DNA of 5,567 nt from an uncultured Clostridia bacterium (GTDB taxonomy: Bacteria > Bacillota > Clostridia > Oscillospirales > Oscillospiraceae): the NCBI GenBank assembly GCA_945918815.1, contig CAMEIU010000139.1:1-5567 (forward strand). The letters are read 5' to 3'. The translations under genes and the position numbers were made by a program. How positions within the stretch are numbered: position 1 is the stretch's first letter; each line of letters opens with the position of its first letter. Of the stretch, positions 1 to 3,976 are shown piece by piece. The notes below the pieces were generated by a model. It did no database searches. It was not told the DNA's origin and saw only the letters and a program-made list of their open reading frames with translations.

Positions 1-7
1 TGCTCAT
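1..7 (-). CDS. 5' end of an unidentified minus-strand gene (start codon only)
   Basis: On the minus strand an ATG at 7-5 is followed by AGC and leaves the window. It is preceded at good distance (8 nt) by the purine-rich Shine-Dalgarno-like GAAAGAGG (positions 23-16). A strong minus-strand promoter and a long leader lie upstream (279-307 and 56-272) with no other long minus-strand reading frame between them, which makes a gene here the natural target. Only Met-Ser can be read, so no product can be suggested. Confidence 0.4.
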
Positions 8-55
8 AGTATGTACCTCTTTCTTTTATCTAAAGCAATAAATTGTGAAAGGCAT

Positions 56-92
56 AAAAATGCCCGGGGACAACGCGATCAGCTCCCGGACA
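56..92 (-). terminator. Terminator-like hairpin in the minus-strand leader
   Basis: Read on the minus strand, TGTCCGGG (92-85) pairs with CCCGGGCA (68-61), an 8-bp GC-rich stem with one T-G wobble and a loop of 16 nt. It is followed directly by five T (60-56). This is the form of a factor-independent terminator, though the U tract is short. It lies 48 nt upstream of the putative start at position 7, so it could be an attenuator for that gene or the end of a small RNA. The overlapping GGCAT/ATGCC pair (51-55 and 60-64) is an alternative, weaker hairpin. Confidence 0.45.
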
Positions 93-133
93 GAAGAAGT
101 GGCAAATTCCCGCAGACAGGAAAACAACAGGCA

Positions 134-226
134 TCACAGCCGCACAGCCAGATCGTCAGCCCGGGAGTGCAGCATTCGTCCGCAGCGGAAATTGCTTCTC
201 AGCAGATCCAAAAACAGAATGCTCAT
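134..226 (-). CDS. Possible 30-residue leader peptide or small protein
   Basis: A short minus-strand frame runs from ATG at 226-224 to TGA at 136-134. It begins MSILFLDLLR, with a hydrophobic start, and becomes Arg-rich (five Arg in total, one Cys at residue 15) toward its C-terminus. GGGAG at 240-236 lies 9 nt before the ATG and AGGA at 234-231 lies 4 nt before it, so initiation is plausible. The frame sits about 45 nt downstream of the inferred start of a strong promoter and upstream of a terminator-like hairpin, the usual place of a leader peptide. Codons 20-22 hold the CTCCCGG segment that can compete with the terminator. Against it: the region also folds well as RNA, no run of one regulatory codon is seen, and I do not recognise the peptide. 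Confidence 0.33.
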   Translation of the reverse strand: MSILFLDLLRSNFRCGRMLHSRADDLAVRL

Positions 227-250
227 TTCTTCCTGCTCCCTTCTTTGTTT

Positions 251-279
251 TACCTATCTTTTTGATTGGTTTGTAGGTA
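251..279. promoter_or_regulatory. Possible operator: TACCTA-N17-TAGGTA inverted repeat
   Basis: TACCTA (251-256) and TAGGTA (274-279) are perfect inverted 6-mers separated by 17 bp. One half touches the -10 box of the minus-strand promoter and the other lies in the early transcribed region, where a bound dimeric repressor would block transcription. One half lies upstream of the inferred start site, so a DNA operator is more likely than an RNA stem. A 6-bp match at this spacing can arise by chance, and the cognate regulator is unknown. Confidence 0.22.
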
Positions 280-329
280 TAATAGCACCACTTTCTCCCG
301 TTGTCAATAGGTTTTTTATTTTTCTTTTG
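279..329 (-). promoter_or_regulatory. Strong sigma-A type promoter with UP-like element (minus strand)
   Basis: Read on the minus strand: a perfect -35 TTGACA (307-302), a 17-bp spacer, and -10 TATTAT (284-279, five of six consensus bases). Just upstream of the -35 (329-311) the strand is almost pure A with few other bases, like a UP element. The start should fall near position 272. This is the best-matching promoter in the window and drives the leader RNA and, presumably, the gene starting at position 7. Confidence 0.72.
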
Positions 330-348
330 CCGCATGTCCGCAGGAAGA

Positions 349-502
349 GAAATTGGGATTTGTTGATGTACCGCTTTTTGTAGGGCACGGCCACTGGACG
401 TGCCGTATGCAGGCAACTGCATCCTGGAACCAACTGCCAAACGGCGCGTCGGGTCGCCGCGCCCTACATTGGCGATACAGCACATCGTCAAATCCCAATT
501 TC
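349..502. repeat. MITE-like palindromic element with terminal inverted repeats
   Basis: The outer ends are a perfect 14-bp inverted repeat: GAAATTGGGATTTG at 349-362 and its complement at 489-502. The similarity continues inward with mismatches (GATGTAC against GATGTGC) to a second perfect pair, TGTAGGGC at 379-386 and GCCCTACA at 461-468. The imperfect terminal repeats are thus about 38 and 42 nt. Inside are three hairpins: GGCACG (384-389) with CGTGCC (399-404), ATGCAG (407-412) with CTGCAT (417-422) around a GCAA loop, and GGCGCG (443-448) with CGCGCC (458-463). There is no convincing ORF. A non-autonomous mobile element or dispersed intergenic repeat fits best; I see no clear target-site duplication. 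A structured RNA or bidirectional terminator is an alternative. Confidence 0.6.
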
Positions 503-628
503 CCGGTCTGAAGCCAATCCATCTGTGCAGCATTGGCCCACATTTTCTGAAAAAAATCCCGCTCTATTCATATCAGGTTCACAATAAAGGCATAGAATAG
601 TCGCAAAAGTTCGAAATGGGGTGAAGCC
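503..628. other. Intergenic region upstream of the AI-2E family gene
   Basis: This AT-richer stretch should hold the promoter of the gene at 629, but no hexamer pair with good match and spacing stands out. TAGAAT at 593-598 could be a -10 box, yet no acceptable -35 lies 16-18 bp upstream. The only confident signal is the ribosome binding site GGGGTG at 618-623, 5 nt before the ATG. The upstream palindromic element may also contribute regulatory sequence. Confidence 0.4.
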
Positions 629-1762
629 ATGGGCAAGGACATTCGGCGGTTCCTCTGGGGCCTGCTGGGGATTGTATTGCTGTTTTTCTCCATTCAGAAT
701 ATCGACGCGGTTCTCTCCGGCGTCCGGGCCTTGCTGGACCTCATTATGCCGCTGCTCTACGGCTGCATCATCGCCTTCGTCCTGAATCTTATCGTCCGGC
801 GGCTGGAGCGGTATCTGCGCTTCGGACCCTTCCGGCATCAGACGGTCCGCCGGGTGACGAGCATCTTTTTGTCCCTGCTGATTTTGGTGGGCGCCCTGGC
901 CGGCATTGTGGCCGGAGTGGTGCCGGAAATCCGGGACAGCGCGGCGCTGCTCATGGAAAAGCTGCCGGGCATTCTCCGGGAGCTGACGGATTTCTGTGTC
1001 GGGACCCTGGGGCTGCCGGAAAAATGGTTCACGGAAACCCTGGACCTGGACGTGGCCGGTTTCTTTGAAAAGCTGATTCAAAACGACACGGTTCTGAACG
1101 TACTCAAATCCGGCGGCAGCTTCGTCGGCGGCGCCCTGTCCGGCCTGTTCGATCTTTTGGTGGGATTGTGCTTCTCCTTCTACATTCTCATGCAGAAGGA
1201 AAAGCTGAGCCGCGACCTGAAGCGGCTGGCAAAGGCCTATCTGAAGCCCAGGTCCTGCGAGCGGCTGCTCCATGTGGTGCAGAGTATGAACGAGATCTAC
1301 GGCAGCTTCATCTCCGGCCAGTGCATGGACGCCATCATCCTCGGCGCCATGATCACCGTGGCACTGGCCATCTTCCGCATCAACTACTCCATCCTCATCG
1401 GCATCGTGGTGGCCGTCACGGCCTTGGTGCCGGTGGTGGGCGCGTTTATCGGCGGCGCCATCGGCGTGTTCCTGCTGCTGATGGTCTCGCCCAAGGACGC
1501 CATTTTGTTTCTGGTCCTGTTCCTGGTCTTGCAGCAGGTGGACAACCGGCTGATCTATCCCCATGTGGTGGGCAGCGCGGTGGGCCTTCCCGCCATCTGG
1601 ATCTTCGCCGCCATCGTCGTCGGCGGCAATTTCGGCGGCATCTTCGGCATGATCCTGGCCATTCCCCTGTTCGCCCTTTTCTATACCCTCCTGGCCCAGG
1701 ACCTTCGGAAACGGGAAGCCCAGACGGAAAAGCCGCCCGCAGATGCGGACGACCATCCATAG
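629..1762 (+). CDS. AI-2E family transporter (UPF0118 / PF01594 membrane protein)
   Basis: A 377-residue polytopic membrane protein, the usual length for the AI-2E exporter family. Members include the E. coli quorum-signal exporter TqsA, but others act as Na+(Li+)/H+ antiporters and most are uncharacterised, so the substrate is unknown. Hydrophobic segments lie at about 8-28, 31-56, 78-99, 163-188, 226-249, 252-285, 289-304 and 318-356. The long hydrophilic stretch between the third and fourth segments (about 100-160) is typical of the family. Family hallmarks are LVPVVGAFIGG at 266-276, the QQVDNRLIYPHVVG region from 302, VGLPAIW at 318-324, and the glycine-rich FGGIFGMILAIP at 335-346. The start is supported by GGGGTG 5 nt upstream. 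The C-terminus is a short charged tail ending DADDHP. It appears monocistronic and converges on the amidase gene 74 bp away. Confidence 0.9.
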   Translation: MGKDIRRFLWGLLGIVLLFFSIQNIDAVLSGVRALLDLIMPLLYGCIIAFVLNLIVRRLERYLRFGPFRHQTVRRVTSIFLSLLILVGALAGIVAGVVPEIRDSAALLMEKLPGILRELTDFCVGTLGLPEKWFTETLDLDVAGFFEKLIQNDTVLNVLKSGGSFVGGALSGLFDLLVGLCFSFYILMQKEKLSRDLKRLAKAYLKPRSCERLLHVVQSMNEIYGSFISGQCMDAIILGAMITVALAIFRINYSILIGIVVAVTALVPVVGAFIGGAIGVFLLLMVSPKDAILFLVLFLVLQQVDNRLIYPHVVGSAVGLPAIWIFAAIVVGGNFGGIFGMILAIPLFALFYTLLAQDLRKREAQTEKPPADADDHP

Positions 1763-1783
1763 AAACGAATATCTTACTGTGCC

Positions 1784-1812
1784 GCAGGGGCGACCGCAAG
1801 GGTCGCCCCTGC
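1784..1812. repeat. Perfect 12-bp hairpin between convergent genes
   Basis: GCAGGGGCGACC (1784-1795) and its exact complement (1801-1812) flank a 5-nt loop, GCAAG. It sits 21 bp after the AI-2E family stop codon and 24 bp beyond the amidase stop codon, so it could end both convergent transcripts. Neither side has a T tract (AAGTCGTTT on the plus side, GGCACAGT on the minus side), so intrinsic termination would be inefficient. A dispersed palindromic repeat is equally likely. The core GGGGCGACC resembles the GGGCGCGGCGACCC arm of the palindromic element at 349-502 (its minus strand). Confidence 0.65.
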
Positions 1813-1836
1813 AAGTCGTTTGGAGCGGGCCTTGCT

Positions 1837-2580
1837 CTATACCGTCACATAGGCCGTGTTGGCGAAGCCGACGGTGTCGCCGTACTGGACGGAGTACCAG
1901 CTGCCGCTCTCTCCGAAGATGGTCAGGGGTGCGCCGTTGGGGGCCTTGGCCAGGATCCGGGAATCCGTGGTGGGCAGGTTTCGGAGGTTCAGATTGCCGG
2001 ACTGGATGTTCACCACGCCCTGGCGGACCGGCCCCGGCTCCACGAAGGGCACGCCGAAATACTCCGTGACCCCCAGGACCAGTGCCCGGGCAATGGCGTC
2101 CAGGTTGTTCTCGACCCAGAGGGCGTCCTCCACATTGTCGTGATAGCCCAGCTCCGCCAGAACCGCCGGGGCGTTGGTCATGCGGACCTCGCCGATGGAC
2201 ACCGTGGGCAGGGCCCGGACCTTGTCCGGCAAGGGATAGACCGGCTTTAAATTGTCCACCAGAATGTTCGCCATGCGGAGGCCGTCGGCGCTGCTGGGAT
2301 AATAGTAGACGTCGACGCCCCGGTAGGTTCCCTCGAACCCCGGCGGCGCGGCGTTGGAGTGGAGGGCCAGATGGAAGTCATAATTCCCGGCGTTGGACTG
2401 CCGGATGGACGCGGCGGCGGACCCGCTGGGATCGTTGCGGGAGAAGCCGATGCCGCTGGCAAGCAGATAGGGCTCCATCCGGTCGGCCAGCAGATTCATC
2501 CAGTATTCCTCATTGCCGCTGGTGACATAGGGGTTGTATTCCTGGGTCGAGGGGCTTAAAAACAAAAGTGGCATACGCAT
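1837..2580 (-). CDS. N-acetylmuramoyl-L-alanine amidase (Amidase_3) with C-terminal SH3 domain
   Basis: A 247-residue cell wall hydrolase predicted to cut the bond between MurNAc and the stem peptide. The Amidase_3-like domain covers about 3-176 and a bacterial SH3 domain about 188-247 (GNLNLRNLP at 195-203, GSWYSVQYG at 226-234, then VGFANTAYV). Zinc-site candidates are Glu24 or Glu25 and His74 in LALHSNA (71-77); the catalytic Glu is probably Glu143 in VLAELGYHDN. The usual first zinc ligand (DPGHGG-type motif) is absent: the N-terminus reads LSPSTQEYNPY. This looks like a clostridial subfamily, not a damaged gene. There is no signal peptide, so export would need lysis, a holin-like route or a non-classical path. 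AGGAAAGG (2592-2585) serves either ATG 2580 or ATG 2574; I kept the first, and the second would only remove two residues. Confidence 0.85.
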   Translation of the reverse strand: MRMPLLFLSPSTQEYNPYVTSGNEEYWMNLLADRMEPYLLASGIGFSRNDPSGSAAASIRQSNAGNYDFHLALHSNAAPPGFEGTYRGVDVYYYPSSADGLRMANILVDNLKPVYPLPDKVRALPTVSIGEVRMTNAPAVLAELGYHDNVEDALWVENNLDAIARALVLGVTEYFGVPFVEPGPVRQGVVNIQSGNLNLRNLPTTDSRILAKAPNGAPLTIFGESGSWYSVQYGDTVGFANTAYVTV

Positions 2581-2620
2581 CCCGCCTTTCCTGGTCCAGC
2601 ATATGCCTGTTCCTGTGGAA

Positions 2621-2650
2621 AATATGCAGAAAATTTGAGACTATTTACAA
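2621..2650 (-). promoter_or_regulatory. Weak candidate promoter of the amidase gene
   Basis: On the minus strand TTGTAA (2650-2645) and CATATT (2626-2621) are 18 bp apart, each matching four of six consensus bases. The start would be near 2614, giving a leader of about 34 nt before the ATG. The -35 box overlaps that of the divergent exonuclease promoter almost exactly. The match is poor and another sigma factor could be used instead. Confidence 0.25.
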
Positions 2651-2673
2651 TTACCGCCTACCTGTGATATGAT
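2644..2673 (+). promoter_or_regulatory. Promoter of the exonuclease gene (extended -10)
   Basis: TTTACA (2644-2649) and TATGAT (2668-2673) are separated by 18 bp, each with five of six consensus bases, and TGA just before the -10 gives an extended TGn motif. The transcription start is expected near 2680. This matters for gene calling: a GTG in frame at 2680 would lie at the first transcribed base, so it cannot be a useful start codon. Confidence 0.7.
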
Positions 2674-2703
2674 AGCGTCGTGAGAAAAGGAGAGGCGGCA
2701 GGT

Positions 2704-3657
2704 ATGCAGTATATTGTCCTGGACATGGAATGGAATCAGCCCTGGCCCGGCACCTATGCGGCCAAGCGGGTGCTGCCGGTGAAGATTCGCGGCGAGATCA
2801 TTCAGATCGGCGCGGTACGGGTCACGGACCGGCAGATCGTCGGCGACGAGTTCCAAGCCCTGATCAAGCCCAAGTATTACCGAAAGCTGAATAAAAAGGT
2901 TAGCAGCCTGACCGGCATCAAGGATTCCCAGCTGGAGGCCCACGGCATTCCCTTTCCCGAGGCCATGGAGCGGTTCCGGGACTGGTGCGGGGACGACTGC
3001 GTGTTCCTGACCTGGGGTTTTGACGACATCGGCATTCTCAAGGAGAACATGGCTCTCTTCGGCTTGGATTCCGGCTGGGTGGACCGGTGGTACAACGCCC
3101 AGATGATCTTCAACGCCCAGACCGACGGCGCCACGGCCCAGAAAGCCCTGAAAACCGCCATGCAGATGGCGGGGGTGGAGGCCAGCCGCCCGGCCCACGA
3201 CGCCCTGGGCGACGCCTACCACACGGCCATTCTCTGCACCCGGCTGGACCTGTCCCGGGGCATGGCGGAGTACGACCAGGCCATGGAGAAACATGAGAAC
3301 GGCTTCCACGGCGCGGAGCTGCCCGGCTGCATCGACCGGAAGGTGTTTCATGGCTTCCAGAACCGGGACGCCGCCATGGAGGCCCTCAGCGGCCCGGAGA
3401 ATCTCTGTCCCAAATGCGGACAGGCCATGTCCCACAGCCGCTGGCTCAGCCAGCAGGGCAAACGCTACATGACCATGGCCGAATGCGCCGACCACGGTCC
3501 GTTCCTGGTCCGCGTCCGCCTGACGGAAGAGGAGGACGGCACCCTGAAAGCCAGCCGCCTGATCTACGAGGGCGACTCCGAAGCGGCCAAGAGCTACGAA
3601 AAAGTCTCCGTCAAGCCAAAAGTCCGCCGCCGGAGACGGAGAGCGGCAAAGAAATAA
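2704..3657 (+). CDS. DEDDh 3'-5' exonuclease with zinc-ribbon-like motif and basic tail
   Basis: A 317-residue exonuclease of the DnaQ/RNase T superfamily, nearest by feel to the ERI-1/KapD-like group; it should remove 3' nucleotides from RNA or DNA using two metal ions. ExoI is Asp7-Met-Glu9 in IVLDMEW; ExoII is WGFDD (104-108, Asp107 or Asp108); ExoIII is His165 and Asp170 in AHDALGDA, so all DEDDh residues are present. After the nuclease domain (about 1-185) come CPKC (Cys235, Cys238) and CADH (Cys261, His264), which could form a small zinc site, and a tail with six consecutive Arg (308-313). Both suggest nucleic acid or ribosome binding. ATG 2704 is preferred over GTG 2680: AGGAG at 2688-2692 is 11 nt upstream, and homologues as I recall begin MxYIVxDxEWNQ. 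The gene appears monocistronic, with its own promoter and terminator. The natural substrate is unknown. Confidence 0.87.
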   Translation: MQYIVLDMEWNQPWPGTYAAKRVLPVKIRGEIIQIGAVRVTDRQIVGDEFQALIKPKYYRKLNKKVSSLTGIKDSQLEAHGIPFPEAMERFRDWCGDDCVFLTWGFDDIGILKENMALFGLDSGWVDRWYNAQMIFNAQTDGATAQKALKTAMQMAGVEASRPAHDALGDAYHTAILCTRLDLSRGMAEYDQAMEKHENGFHGAELPGCIDRKVFHGFQNRDAAMEALSGPENLCPKCGQAMSHSRWLSQQGKRYMTMAECADHGPFLVRVRLTEEEDGTLKASRLIYEGDSEAAKSYEKVSVKPKVRRRRRRAAKK

Positions 3658-3716
3658 GACACCGCCGGCATCAGACAGCAAACCGGGAAAGTCCGAGAAG
3701 CATCAATTACAAAAAC

Positions 3717-3754
3717 GCAGGAGGGAAAATGCAAATTCCCTCTTGCTTTTTTTT
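3717..3754 (+). terminator. Intrinsic terminator of the exonuclease gene
   Basis: GCAGGAGGGAA (3717-3727) pairs with TTCCCTCTTGC (3736-3746), 11 bp with one G-T wobble and an 8-nt loop. Eight T follow at once (3747-3754). It lies 59 bp after the stop codon. Its 3' arm and T tract overlap the -35 region of the next promoter. Confidence 0.87.
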
Positions 3755-3770
3755 CACAAAAGGCTACAAT
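3743..3770 (+). promoter_or_regulatory. Promoter of the riboswitch-folT-folC operon
   Basis: TTGCTT (3743-3748) and TACAAT (3765-3770) are 16 bp apart; the -10 matches five of six bases. The start near 3777 would lie about 13 nt before the riboswitch. A second, poorer option is TTCACA (3753-3758) with TACAAA (3777-3782), 18 bp apart, which would start right at the riboswitch. A promoter must exist here because the strong terminator blocks read-through. Confidence 0.55.
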
Positions 3771-3789
3771 AAGAGATACAAAATAACAT

Positions 3790-3892
3790 GCTGTAGGGAG
3801 TAGAAATTCGCGCGTTAAGTACCGGTTGGATGGGAGGTTGCCGCCGGGCGAAGGGGCTTGCCCCGCGATGCGGATTTCGCAACCGCCTAAGC
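3790..3892 (+). ncRNA. Tetrahydrofolate (THF) riboswitch aptamer, class I
   Basis: The conserved THF aptamer words are present in order: GGGAGTAG (3796-3803), TTCGCGCGTTAAGT (3807-3820), GGATGGGAGGTTGCC (3828-3842), GCGAA (3848-3852) and the closing GCAACCGCCT (3879-3888). The fold follows the known layout. P1 pairs 3790-3797 with 3886-3892 around one bulged G. P2 pairs 3803-3809 with 3872-3878. P3 pairs CCGG 3822-3825 with CCGG 3844-3847. A last hairpin pairs GGGG 3853-3856 with CCCC 3861-3864. The hallmark pseudoknot is GGTTGC (3836-3841) with GCAACC (3879-3884). Reduced folates bind and typically lower expression of folate transport genes. The downstream folT-like and folC genes agree with this. 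Confidence 0.92.
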
Positions 3893-3895
3893 AAG

Positions 3896-3918
3896 AGGCC
3901 CAGCTTATCTTTGGGTCT
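3896..3918 (+). other. Linker hairpin between aptamer and expression platform
   Basis: AGGCCCA (3896-3902) pairs with TGGGTCT (3912-3918), seven base pairs with one wobble and a 9-nt loop. It has no T tract after it, so it is not itself a terminator. It would stack after P1 and bring the pseudoknot segment closer to the antiterminator partner at 3940-3948. Confidence 0.5.
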
Positions 3919-3939
3919 GGCATGTGGATATAGATTTAT

Positions 3940-3976
3940 TAACCTCCTCCAAAATCTTTGATTGGAGGCATTTTTT
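3940..3976 (+). terminator. Riboswitch expression platform: terminator overlapping the folT ribosome binding site
   Basis: CCTCCAA (3946-3952) pairs with TTGGAGG (3962-3968) and is followed by CA and six T (3971-3976), an intrinsic terminator. Its 3' arm contains GGAGG (3964-3968), the Shine-Dalgarno sequence of the gene starting at 3977, so the same hairpin also hides the ribosome binding site. The 5' side, 3940-3948 (core AACCTCC), is complementary to 3832-3840 (core GGAGGTT) in the aptamer, giving an antiterminator that is mutually exclusive with both the terminator and the aptamer pseudoknot. Confidence 0.8.

Larger units (their letters stand above)
56..272 (-). ncRNA. Candidate structured leader RNA or small RNA of about 215 nt
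   Basis: The start near 272 is inferred from the -10 box at 284-279; the end is the terminator-like hairpin at 92-56. In between, the minus strand contains AGCATTC (223-217) pairing with GAATGCT (177-171), enclosing a TGCT-GAGA-AGCA hairpin. A further hairpin is TTCCTG (122-117) with CGGGAA (112-107) closed by a TCTG tetraloop. The segment CTCCCGG (167-161) can pair with CCGGGAG (89-83), which would break the terminator stem. I checked for hallmarks of T-box, 6S, SRP, FMN, TPP, SAM and glycine RNAs and saw none. Whether it is a cis-acting leader or an independent RNA cannot be told from the sequence. Confidence 0.4.

Noticed and set aside
56..272. 6S RNA, T-box or known riboswitch on the minus strand
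   Set aside because: The 5' and 3' ends do not pair as in 6S RNA, no T-box antiterminator motif is present, and none of the conserved words of common riboswitches was found.
278..283. Plus-strand TATAAT as a -10 box
   Set aside because: No acceptable -35 lies 16-18 bp upstream on the plus strand; the same bases form the -10 of the much better minus-strand promoter.
45..383. Plus-strand frames of 84-125 codons in the left region
   Set aside because: No ribosome binding sites of note, residues suggest random AT-rich and palindromic DNA, and the strong signals here (promoter, leader hairpins) are on the minus strand.
488..1756. Long minus-strand open frame antisense to the AI-2E family gene (422 codons)
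   Set aside because: It mirrors codon bias of the GC-rich real gene, is rich in His, Gln, Asp and Gly without family motifs, and the plus-strand protein is clearly recognisable.
1168..2250. Plus-strand open frame of 360 codons spanning the end of the AI-2E gene and running antisense to the amidase
   Set aside because: It crosses two real genes in shadow frames, with His/Arg/Gly-rich composition and no recognisable domain.
2599..2627. GCATAT and ATATGC inverted repeat upstream of the amidase gene as an operator
   Set aside because: Only six AT-rich base pairs with a 17-bp spacer and no supporting context; probably chance.
2680..2703. Upstream GTG start adding eight residues to the exonuclease
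   Set aside because: It coincides with the inferred transcription start and overlaps nothing like a ribosome site; the ATG at 2704 has AGGAG upstream and gives the family-like N-terminus.
2641..3681. Minus-strand open frame opposite the exonuclease gene
   Set aside because: Low-complexity Gly/Ala/Val/His composition, no motif, no ribosome binding site; the exonuclease with intact catalytic residues occupies the other strand.
3962..3976. TTG start adding five residues to the FolT-like protein
   Set aside because: It overlaps the GGAGG ribosome binding site and lies within the terminator stem; ATG 3977 is ideally placed.
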